From positions 62,001-126,000 of the forward strand of contig NZ_JQFW01000049.1 in assembly GCF_000753865.1 (NCBI RefSeq): a stretch of DNA of 64,000 nucleotides, given 5' to 3'. The DNA is from Alteromonas sp. LOR. Lineage in GTDB: Bacteria > Pseudomonadota > Gammaproteobacteria > Enterobacterales > Alteromonadaceae. Positions 56,730 through 64,000 of the stretch are shown here, piece by piece (within the stretch, counting starts at the first letter, position 1; each line of letters begins with the position of its first letter). The translations under genes and the position numbers were made by a program. The notes below the pieces were generated by a model. The model searched no databases. It was not told where the DNA came from and was given only the letters and a program-made list of their open reading frames with translations.

Positions 56730-57986
56730 TTAATCTTTTATCAGTTGAGTTACGCGGCTGCCTATCAAACCGTAATAGGCGATATACAGGTAGCAAGACG
56801 CCGGTAGCAAGAATGACATAGTCACTCCGATGCTGTCTGCCAACATACCCTGGAATAAAGGGATGATAGCGCCGCCCACAATGGCTAAACATAAGATGCC
56901 TGAGCCCTGTGGCGTATCCTTACCAAGCTGCTGAAGTGCCAGACTGAAGATGGTAGGAAACATAATTGAATTGAACAGACCCACACCAAGTACGGTCCAC
57001 AACGCAAGCGGTCCCGTGGTCGATATTGATAGCACTATTAGAAAGATAGCCATGGCTGAATTAAATGCCAATACGATACCACCAGACACTTTTTGCATTA
57101 TTAATGCACCGATAAAGCGCCCTACCATGGCACCACCCCAATAATACGCCAACAACTTAGACGCTTTCGCTTCGGTTAAACCTGCAACCGAGGGACTCGC
57201 AAGGTAGTTAACTAACATACTGCCAATAGCCACTTCAGCGCCTACGTACATGAAGATACCGACTGCACCGAGTACGAGATGCTTGTGCTGCCACGCGCCA
57301 CCTTTGAAGATACCGGTATTACTGCTGGTGTGATTAAGCTTAGGCAGTTTTAGATACAAAAACACGAGAGCAAGCAATAGCAATGAAGCTGCCAGTATAA
57401 GGTAGGGAATCTGAACGTCAGAAGCCGATGCGGTGGCAGCGTTGTGCTCACCTGTTGCACCGTACATTAAATACGAACCAAAGAAAGGCGCTACAGTGGT
57501 GCCAAGTGAATTAAATGCTTGTGTCATAGTAAGGCGAGAGGAGGCGGTTTTTGGGTCGCCTAACGCAGTGACATACGGATTTGCTGATACTTGCAAAATG
57601 GTAATACCGGATGCCAACACAAATAAGGCCAGCAGGAATACACCATATATTTGGCTCTCTGCAGCGGGATAGAACAATATGCATCCCAAGCAGGCTATGC
57701 CAAGCCCCAATACAATGCCTTTTTGGTAACCAATTCTAGAGACGATTGCGCCAGCGGGTAACGAAACAATAAAATACGCACTAAAAAAGCAAAACTGGAT
57801 AAGCATTGCTTGTGTAAAAGTGAGGTTAAACGCACCTTTCAAATAGGGAATAAGAATATCATTCAGGCAGGTAATAAATCCCCACATGAAAAATAACGTT
57901 GTTAATGAAATGAGAGCAAAACGATAATTACCGTTTGGCGCCGCACTGTTCATTGGTTGTGATTCAGCTTGCGATGGTATGTCCAC
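56730..57986 (-). CDS. MFS sugar transporter (FucP/GluP type)
   Basis: 418 residues, twelve membrane helices. Family marks include [28 protein letters not shown] at helix 1, [13 protein letters not shown], and [10 protein letters not shown]. Relatives carry L-fucose, glucose or galactose with protons. The start is GTG at 57986 with AGAGG six bases upstream. It heads the operon with GH3, opposite to GH1-lacI-MFS, and probably imports glucose or small glucosides released by GH3. Confidence 0.9.
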   Translation of the reverse strand: MDIPSQAESQPMNSAAPNGNYRFALISLTTLFFMWGFITCLNDILIPYLKGAFNLTFTQAMLIQFCFFSAYFIVSLPAGAIVSRIGYQKGIVLGLGIACLGCILFYPAAESQIYGVFLLALFVLASGITILQVSANPYVTALGDPKTASSRLTMTQAFNSLGTTVAPFFGSYLMYGATGEHNAATASASDVQIPYLILAASLLLLALVFLYLKLPKLNHTSSNTGIFKGGAWQHKHLVLGAVGIFMYVGAEVAIGSMLVNYLASPSVAGLTEAKASKLLAYYWGGAMVGRFIGALIMQKVSGGIVLAFNSAMAIFLIVLSISTTGPLALWTVLGVGLFNSIMFPTIFSLALQQLGKDTPQGSGILCLAIVGGAIIPLFQGMLADSIGVTMSFLLPASCYLYIAYYGLIGSRVTQLIKD

Positions 57987-58032
57987 TGATAACCTCTATT
58001 GCTATTTTTGTAATTAATGATAAATTAACATT

Positions 58033-58046
58033 TGAAAGCGCTTACA
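58033..58046. promoter_or_regulatory. LacI-family operator 3 in the divergent promoter region
   Basis: TGAAAGCGCTTACA, between the divergent MFS-GH3 and GH1-lacI-MFS operons, 31 bases centre-to-centre from operator 4. Confidence 0.8.
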
Positions 58047-58063
58047 TGGAGATATGCACTCTT

Positions 58064-58077
58064 TGTAAGCGCTTACA
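58064..58077. promoter_or_regulatory. LacI-family operator 4 in the divergent promoter region
   Basis: TGTAAGCGCTTACA, a perfect palindrome and probably the best site of the four. It can control both divergent operons. Confidence 0.85.
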
Positions 58078-58190
58078 TTTCAGTGAATAATTACATGAAG
58101 CGTTGCCGAATTCAATGTAAAAATCATGTTATTTTTGATTTATGAATAACAAACTATAATCAAAGTTTGTTAAGCCTAGGACATGAGAAA

Positions 58191-59543
58191 ATGCCAAACA
58201 TTACGCTGCCCGCCGACTCCTTGTTGTTATCAAAGGACTTTTTATACGGCGTAGCCACCTCAAGCTTTCAAATAGAGGGTGATAGAAGCGGGCGACTAGA
58301 CTCAATTTGGGACACATTTTGTTCACAAAATAACACCATTGAAGACAACTCCAATGGTGATATTGCGTGTCAGCATGTGGAAAAATGGCAGGAAGATGTT
58401 GCACTCATCGCAGGGTTAGGAGTTGATGCATATCGACTCTCAATCTCATGGCCTAGGGTGGTTAACAGCGATGGAACCATCAACCATATCGGCATGCAGT
58501 TTTACGTAAACTTGGTTGACGAGTTAGTAAAACGCAACATCAAAGTATTCGTCACCTTGTATCACTGGGATCTTCCTCAGTATTTAGAAGAAAAAGGCGG
58601 ATGGTTAAATAGAGAAACGGCCACAGCCTTTGCGCATTACACTGACATAGTAGCCAGTGCGTTAGGTGATAAAGTGTATTCTTACGCTACCTTAAATGAA
58701 CCATTTTGCTCAGCGTACCTAGGCTACGAACTCGGTATTCATGCACCGGGCAAAACCGGCGTGGCCAACGGCAGAAAGTCTGCGCACCATTTGCTGTTAG
58801 CACATGGTCTAGGTATGAAGGTGCTTCGCGAGAAATGCCCTAGCAGCTTAAATGGTATTGTGCTTAACTTTTCTACTTGCCACAGTGCCACAGAATCACC
58901 AGCCGATAAGTTGGCCGCAAAGCTTGCCGATGAATACCATAATCGTTGGTATTTACAGCCGATTATTGAAGGCACCTACCCGGATGTGTGCGACCAACTG
59001 CCCGTAGAGCAACAGCCGGATATTCTCGAGGGAGACATGGACATTATCTCTCAGCCAATAGATTTCTTGGGCATTAACTTTTATACGCGCACCGTATATA
59101 AATCCACAGAAAATGGTTGGTTCGACGTACAAGAACCTGAGAATGTGCCTTTAACTGCCATGGGCTGGGAAATTACTCCCGATGCCTTTACTGAGCTATT
59201 AGTAGATTTGCACCAGCGATATTCACTGCCACCCATTTACATTACCGAAAACGGTGCCGCCATGGATGATGAAATGGTAGAGGGTGAAGTTGCAGACAGC
59301 GACCGCGTTGACTATTTCAACTCCCACCTTAACGCCGTACACAATGCCGTTAAGGCAGGTGTGGATATTAAAGGGTATTTCGCGTGGAGCCTGATGGATA
59401 ATTTTGAGTGGGCACTTGGCTATACAAAACGATTTGGCATTGTGTATGTAGACTACAGCACTCAAAAAAGAACGTTAAAACAAAGTGGTATTGCCTATCA
59501 AAAACTGGTCAACAGTAGAGTTAATGTTACATTAGCGGGATAG
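58191..59543 (+). CDS. GH1 beta-glucosidase
   Basis: 450 residues, the usual length, with no signal peptide, so cytoplasmic. The N-terminal FLYGVATSSFQIEG motif and WPRVVNSDG are present. The acid/base Glu170 is in TLNEPF and the nucleophile Glu353 in YITENGAAM. It hydrolyses imported cellobiose- or laminaribiose-type sugars to glucose. The ATG at 58191 with AGGA upstream is used; an in-frame TTG at 58167 is less likely. It is first in the GH1-lacI-MFS operon. Confidence 0.94.
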   Translation: MPNITLPADSLLLSKDFLYGVATSSFQIEGDRSGRLDSIWDTFCSQNNTIEDNSNGDIACQHVEKWQEDVALIAGLGVDAYRLSISWPRVVNSDGTINHIGMQFYVNLVDELVKRNIKVFVTLYHWDLPQYLEEKGGWLNRETATAFAHYTDIVASALGDKVYSYATLNEPFCSAYLGYELGIHAPGKTGVANGRKSAHHLLLAHGLGMKVLREKCPSSLNGIVLNFSTCHSATESPADKLAAKLADEYHNRWYLQPIIEGTYPDVCDQLPVEQQPDILEGDMDIISQPIDFLGINFYTRTVYKSTENGWFDVQEPENVPLTAMGWEITPDAFTELLVDLHQRYSLPPIYITENGAAMDDEMVEGEVADSDRVDYFNSHLNAVHNAVKAGVDIKGYFAWSLMDNFEWALGYTKRFGIVYVDYSTQKRTLKQSGIAYQKLVNSRVNVTLAG

Positions 59544-59568
59544 GATAAAAGGATAAGTACCCCACACC

Positions 59569-60570
59569 ATGGCAACTATATACGAAGTTTCAGAAGCAGC
59601 AGGCGTTTCACTTGCTACCGTTTCCCGCGTTATGAATGGAAACACGAAAGTAAGCGACCGCACCCGTAAAAAAGTTGAGACCGCAATGGCTGAATTAGGC
59701 TATCAGCCAAATGCCATTGCACAGTCCTTAGCATCTAATAGAACTAATAGTGTGGGCCTATTAGTTTCTGAACTTCACGGTTCTTACTTCGGCGACCTAA
59801 TGAGCACCGTAGAGCAGGCGTTAAAGCTGTATGGTAAACACGTTATTATTACTGCCGGACACGTGGATGAAAAACGTGAGCATGACGCCATTGAGTTTTT
59901 GAAAAGTCGCCGGTGCGACGCCCTTATACTGCATGCTGAAGCGGTGTCAGATGAGTACTTAACAACCTTGTGCAAATCCGACCTACCCGTTGTGGTTATT
60001 AACCGAAAAGTAGACGGACTGGATGATCATTGCTTTGTTGTTGATAACGAAAAAGGGGGGTATTTAGCCGCCCAAGCAGCAATACAGCAGGGGCATAAAG
60101 AGATAGGTTACATTAGCGGCCCCAAATTCAAAAAAGATGCAAGCGATCGCCTAGCTGGGCATAAACGTGCGCTTACTGAAGCAGGCATTGAAGCAAAAGA
60201 CGACCATATTTTTGAAGGTGATTTTCATGAATCCTCGGGGCAAGAGGGCATGCATTATTTGAAACAGCACTTTCCTGATATTACCGCCCTTATCTGCGCC
60301 AACGACGAAATGGCGTCTGGTGCAATGACAGCGGCGCGAGAGGCAGGGCTTGAAATTCCACAGCATCTGTCTATCGTGGGTTTCGATAACGTGCTGTTTT
60401 CCCGTTATTTATACCCAAAGCTCACCACCATCAATAACCCCATTCAATCCCTTGGCGAAATGGCCGCGCGCTGGGTGCTTAAGAATGTCTACGACACCAA
60501 GATAAACCACGCTATTGAGCATTTGTTTGTGCCTGAAGTCGTTGAAAGACATTCACTGAGCAAGCGCTAA
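59569..60570 (+). CDS. LacI-family transcriptional regulator
   Basis: 333 residues. The HTH is in MATIYEVSEAAGVSLATVSRVMNG, followed by the hinge helix (PNAIAQSLAS) and a periplasmic-binding-protein-like sugar domain ending in HSLSKR. LacI members with this HTH bind palindromes centred on GCGC like the four found here, so it probably represses the whole glucan locus and is released by a sugar. The gene is between GH1 (25 bases) and the MFS gene (one base). Confidence 0.92.
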   Translation: MATIYEVSEAAGVSLATVSRVMNGNTKVSDRTRKKVETAMAELGYQPNAIAQSLASNRTNSVGLLVSELHGSYFGDLMSTVEQALKLYGKHVIITAGHVDEKREHDAIEFLKSRRCDALILHAEAVSDEYLTTLCKSDLPVVVINRKVDGLDDHCFVVDNEKGGYLAAQAAIQQGHKEIGYISGPKFKKDASDRLAGHKRALTEAGIEAKDDHIFEGDFHESSGQEGMHYLKQHFPDITALICANDEMASGAMTAAREAGLEIPQHLSIVGFDNVLFSRYLYPKLTTINNPIQSLGEMAARWVLKNVYDTKINHAIEHLFVPEVVERHSLSKR

Positions 60571-60571
60571 T

Positions 60572-62137
60572 ATGATAAAAAATGTGCCTACCTCGCTTTA
60601 CTATACGCTTATCGTCTCCCTTGGAGGCTTTATATTTGGCTTTGACGCTAGTGTAATATCTGGCGCCATTGGCTTTATTGACGTTGAATTTGGCTTAAGC
60701 GACTGGCAACAGGGCTTTGTTGTAAGCTCTCCTACCCTTGGCGCATTGTTTGCCATGCTGTTTGCGGGCGCAATAAGCGACGCTATTGGTAGGCGTAAAT
60801 CACTTATTATTGTTGCACTACTGTATTTTATCTCGGCCATTTGCTCAGCATTGGCACCAAACTATGTATTATTGGTTGCTGCACGCTTCATTGGCGGTAT
60901 TGCGTTTTGCTCGTTAATTATTGCACCGGTTTATATTTCTGAAATTAGCGCGGCTAAACACCGAGGCAAAATGGTGTCGGTGAACCAACTGAATATCGTG
61001 CTTGGCTTCGCCCTGTCCTACTTCAGTAATTATTATTTCTTGCAGCTCAGTAACAGTGAGCTCACATGGGTAAAAGAGCTTGGCATTGATACCCATACTT
61101 GGCGCTACATGCTAGGACTTGAAACCCTGCCCGCTGCGCTCTGGTTTACCCTGCTTTTCTTTGTACCTAAAAGCCCTCGCTGGCTCATGCTGAAAGGAAA
61201 AACCGACGAAGCCAAGCAGTCAATATCTACGCTTTTCGACCCCCGTGAAGCAAAAATGCAGCTTGATGAAATTTACTCATCGCTGTCAGAAAAGAGCTGG
61301 TCGTTAAAAGAGCGGCTTAGCTCTCTCACCGTTAAATCGATGCGTTATCCATTGTTTATTGGTATTACCATCGCCATTGCTCAACAAATTACCGGCATTA
61401 ACGTCATTTTCTTTTACGCCCCCACTATTTTTGAACAAAGTGGTGTGGGTACCGACGCTGCATTTATGCAAGCGGTTTGGATTGGCCTGGTGAACGTCGC
61501 ATTTACCGTGGTTGCCATGTTAACCATCGATAAATGGGGCAGAAAACCGCTGCTTATTATTGGCCTTTGCGGTGTTGCTATCAGCATGACAGTATGTGCC
61601 TACGGCTTTAAACAGGCAGTGTATGAAATTGACAGCAGCGATATTGCAGTAATACAACAAACAGACCAGCAGCTTGCTGCCAAGCTCACAGAGATAAAAG
61701 ATGTGGTGTACTACTCAGACGTCACCTTTAAACAGAGTCTGCAGGCTACGCTGACCACCGCTGAATATGACACACACCAGCAAAATATACTCAACAGCAG
61801 TATTACTATGAACGCGCCCTTAGTGCTATTTGGCATTATTGCCTTCGTGGCGTCTTTTGCTGTATCCCTTGGCCCTGTAATGTGGGCCATGCTAGCGGAA
61901 ATATTCCCTAATCAAACCCGGGCTATCGCCATATCTCTTGTGGGCGTGATTAATTCACTCACCAGCTTTTTAGTACAGCTTGTTTTTCCTTGGGAGTTAA
62001 TGAATTTAGGCGCTGCGGCGACCTTTTTCTCCTACGGTATTTTTGCCCTAGTAAGCTTAGTATTGGTCGTTAAATACTTCCCTGAAACTAAGGGGAAAAC
62101 CTTAGAGCAAATTACCGAATCGTTTGAGGTTAGATAA
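60572..62137 (+). CDS. MFS sugar porter family transporter
   Basis: 521 residues, twelve membrane helices. Sugar-porter signatures are seen: GFIFGFDASVISGAI in helix 1, RFIGGIAFCSLIIAPVYISEIS, the PKSPRWLMLKGK loop, QQITGINVIFFYAPTIFE and the PETKGKTLEQI end. The central loop between helices 9 and 10 (about 345-400) is longer than in E. coli XylE/GalP. It probably imports glucose or disaccharides, separate from the FucP-type transporter. It follows the regulator by one base. Confidence 0.93.
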   Translation: MIKNVPTSLYYTLIVSLGGFIFGFDASVISGAIGFIDVEFGLSDWQQGFVVSSPTLGALFAMLFAGAISDAIGRRKSLIIVALLYFISAICSALAPNYVLLVAARFIGGIAFCSLIIAPVYISEISAAKHRGKMVSVNQLNIVLGFALSYFSNYYFLQLSNSELTWVKELGIDTHTWRYMLGLETLPAALWFTLLFFVPKSPRWLMLKGKTDEAKQSISTLFDPREAKMQLDEIYSSLSEKSWSLKERLSSLTVKSMRYPLFIGITIAIAQQITGINVIFFYAPTIFEQSGVGTDAAFMQAVWIGLVNVAFTVVAMLTIDKWGRKPLLIIGLCGVAISMTVCAYGFKQAVYEIDSSDIAVIQQTDQQLAAKLTEIKDVVYYSDVTFKQSLQATLTTAEYDTHQQNILNSSITMNAPLVLFGIIAFVASFAVSLGPVMWAMLAEIFPNQTRAIAISLVGVINSLTSFLVQLVFPWELMNLGAAATFFSYGIFALVSLVLVVKYFPETKGKTLEQITESFEVR

Positions 62138-62179
62138 AACTAAACTCTAATTACGTGGCCGCAAAGAAAGCAAACCAAT

Positions 62180-63769
62180 TTACGCCAACTGGCGCTCGTG
62201 CAACCCTGTGTTTTCTACATTCGCTTCTTCTAACACCACATGCTTATCAATAGACAGCGCAGTGGGTAGCACATGAGAGGCCACGATAACTAATCTACGC
62301 TGAGCCTCTTTTTCTAGTAAAGCGCACACCTGCTCTTGGGTTCTAATATCAAGGCCTTCAAACGGCTCATCAACCATTAACACGATTGGCTCAGCTAACA
62401 CGGCTCGTGCTAAAGCAAGCCGTTTTCGCTCTCCACCAGATAGTTGCCTGCCCGACTTTCCAACCCAATTTGTTAACGGTAAAAGCGTGTCCAAGCCCAA
62501 TGCTGATAATAATTCACACATGCTTTTTTGCGAAATATCACACCCTGCGGGGTCTAAATTCATTTTAATGCTGCCAGATAAGATAATGGGTTCTTGCTCT
62601 ACATATAACCAACGCTTTACCAAACCTTCGGGTAAGGCGTGACCATCTACTTTTCGCTCACCGTTAGCCGTAGCGGGTAATAAGCCGGCTATTGCCTGCA
62701 AAAGAGATGACTTCCCACAGCCAGATGCACCGCTTATCGCTACCACACCCTTTGCAGGTAAGTTGATGGTTACCGGCACAGTACTGCGACCTTTCGCCGC
62801 AAAATGCGTAAGCTGTAAAGACGTTAACACCGGTTTTTCTGCCAAATGCCGTATAGGCGATGTGTTCAAGCTATCTAACGCGTTACTGCTCTGTTGATGT
62901 TGCGCCGCATTTGCTACCGCATTAAAGCTAGCCGACGCCCAATCTGGCGCGGCTAACAACACCATTGGCACAATAAGCGCGATGGGAGCAAACACGGCGA
63001 CCTCTGCAAACGGCAATACACCGGCCATCAATAACAACGTAAGTAAAAAAGCGGCACCTTGGAACATCCACACTGTATGTATTGTCTTTCTCTTTTGCTG
63101 AAGCTGCTGCTGCCATACAGACGCCGCGCTTGGGGCATTTTCAACATTCTTTTTGCTATTCAAATGCCAAATTGGGCTTGCCGCCAAAAAGTGTGAGGAA
63201 GCACGTCTAAATGCGCTCGTTGCTTCTGTGTTTTCACGCGCTATCGCTAATGCACTTAGCCATTGAAGGGTAAGCAGAATAATCCATGCGCAGTACAAAA
63301 TAACGAGATAAATAGCACCGGGAAGGCTCGTCCATAACGCAGTTATACACGTCACAGTAAAAATAAATAGAACGCTAGATAAGGGGGAAATCCACGCTAT
63401 CCATTTGCTAGCAAGCACTTCGGTGTGCTGCGCTAATGCTTCCGTAGACGATGCTTTGTCGTCTAATTGGCAGTTGTGTAGTTGTGAGAAAACATCCATT
63501 CTCACGGCTGCAATTCGACCTAGCAGATCCTTATGGCCAACCCACATACTGGCATATCCCGATGCTATACGAAGCAGCGCCAAACCACGAATGACCACGG
63601 CGGGAATCACGTAGTTAAACCCCATTGGTGCAATTGCGCTGATGGCGATAAACCATGAAGAAATCACTAAGATACTGAGCCCGGCGGTAGCGTGAACCAC
63701 AGCAAGTACAAGGGTTATGTAGGCAGGCCTGCTTTCATTCTTCATTTTACTGCTCTTTCTTTTCAGCAT
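62180..63769 (-). CDS. cydC: Cysteine/glutathione ABC exporter subunit CydC
   Basis: 529 residues. The membrane domain (about 15-300) has six helices with ISSWFIAISAIAPMG and RGLALLRIASGYASMWVGHK. The ATPase domain has Walker A GASGCGKSS, signature LSGGERKRLALARA and Walker B VLMVDEPFEGLD. With CydD it exports thiols needed for cytochrome bd assembly. The start is read as ATG at 63769 (overlapping cydD by 23 bases), with a second ATG at 63745, one base past the cydD stop, equally possible. Confidence 0.92.
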   Translation of the reverse strand: MLKRKSSKMKNESRPAYITLVLAVVHATAGLSILVISSWFIAISAIAPMGFNYVIPAVVIRGLALLRIASGYASMWVGHKDLLGRIAAVRMDVFSQLHNCQLDDKASSTEALAQHTEVLASKWIAWISPLSSVLFIFTVTCITALWTSLPGAIYLVILYCAWIILLTLQWLSALAIARENTEATSAFRRASSHFLAASPIWHLNSKKNVENAPSAASVWQQQLQQKRKTIHTVWMFQGAAFLLTLLLMAGVLPFAEVAVFAPIALIVPMVLLAAPDWASASFNAVANAAQHQQSSNALDSLNTSPIRHLAEKPVLTSLQLTHFAAKGRSTVPVTINLPAKGVVAISGASGCGKSSLLQAIAGLLPATANGERKVDGHALPEGLVKRWLYVEQEPIILSGSIKMNLDPAGCDISQKSMCELLSALGLDTLLPLTNWVGKSGRQLSGGERKRLALARAVLAEPIVLMVDEPFEGLDIRTQEQVCALLEKEAQRRLVIVASHVLPTALSIDKHVVLEEANVENTGLHERQLA

Positions 63770-64000
63770 GACTCAACGGATGTTTATTAATAACCTGTTG
63801 GTGCTCTACGTGCCAGAAACCAGAAAACCAATTGGCTGGCAACGCTTTATGTGAAGCCCATATCACTGTTTTATCCTGAGTTAGTCGGTAGATAAGTTGC
63901 GCTATTCGATGGTGCTGCTCATCGGGAAGGTGTGCTGTGGGCTCATCGAGTAACCATAATGGGCGATCGCGCAATAGGGCTCTCGCTATGCTTAGGCGCT
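63747..64000 (-). CDS. cydD: Cysteine/glutathione ABC exporter subunit CydD, C-terminal end
   Basis: Only the last 84 residues lie in the window. They start RLSIARALLRDRP, with Walker B LWLLDEPTAHLPD and the switch His in VIWASHK. Order cydD-cydC and the overlap with cydC support the name. Confidence 0.85.
   Translation of the reverse strand, partial: RLSIARALLRDRPLWLLDEPTAHLPDEQHHRIAQLIYRLTQDKTVIWASHKALPANWFSGFWHVEHQQVINKHPLSHAEKKEQ

Noticed and set aside
1..64000. CRISPR arrays, tRNA/rRNA genes, insertion sequences, prophage
   Set aside because: No repeat-spacer pattern, cloverleaf, transposase or phage gene was recognised by reading the sequence and its reading frames.

Overview
The window looks like a chromosomal segment of a marine gammaproteobacterium of the Alteromonas type. 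This rests on an Escherichia-like housekeeping order (queG / nnr-tsaE-amiB-mutL-miaA-hfq-hflX-hflK-hflC), protein sequences of gammaproteobacterial character, a large TonB-dependent glucan-utilisation locus, and a base composition that looks mid-40s %GC by eye (not computed). No rRNA, tRNA, CRISPR array, transposase or prophage was recognised.

Region by region: 1-6.5 kb holds a partial aldehyde dehydrogenase with an acetolactate-synthase-like TPP enzyme, a DUF4112 membrane protein, ferrochelatase (hemH) and an AbgT-family transporter. 6.7-16.95 kb is one long minus-strand housekeeping block (nnr to hflC) with queG diverging from it. 18-24.4 kb has an orphan membrane-anchored protein, hemE, nudC, then zur-cheX-yjbQ in overlapping order and an OmpA-family porin-like protein. 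24.5-32.4 kb has dnaB, an ECF sigma factor / anti-sigma candidate / DUF4097 operon, a MOSC protein, an MBL-fold lipoprotein and rpsF-rpsR-rplI with no priB between rpsF and rpsR. 32.5-43.2 kb is a signalling and metal region: GAF histidine kinase, LexA-controlled yebG, an ABC exporter-type pair whose permease has a His-rich loop, a PAS chemoreceptor, a CZB zinc-binding chemoreceptor with a histidine kinase, a TauE/SafE permease and a CDF metal exporter.

43.7-62.1 kb is a beta-glucan (laminarin-like) utilisation locus: a GH16 lipoprotein with three C-terminal repeats, a TonB-dependent receptor, GH3, GH1, two different MFS sugar transporters and a LacI-family regulator. Four near-identical 14-bp palindromes (TGWAAGCGCTTNCA) sit as two pairs, one upstream of GH16 and one in the divergent MFS-GH3 / GH1-lacI-MFS promoter region, tying the halves into one regulon. 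The two halves are separated by a siderophore-type receptor and a CsgG / DUF4810 / DUF799 lipoprotein operon. The expected flow is: GH16 cuts glucan at the cell surface, the TonB receptor imports oligosaccharides, GH3 and GH1 release glucose, and the MFS proteins carry sugar across the inner membrane. The window ends in cydC and the end of cydD.

The strongest candidates for something not yet described are the operator-linked split locus, the triple CCGG-repeat module of the GH16 enzyme, the curli-free CsgG lipoprotein operon, a perfect 21-bp palindrome before zur, a possible small RNA between hemE and nudC, and three tandem 18-bp repeats upstream of the GAF histidine kinase.
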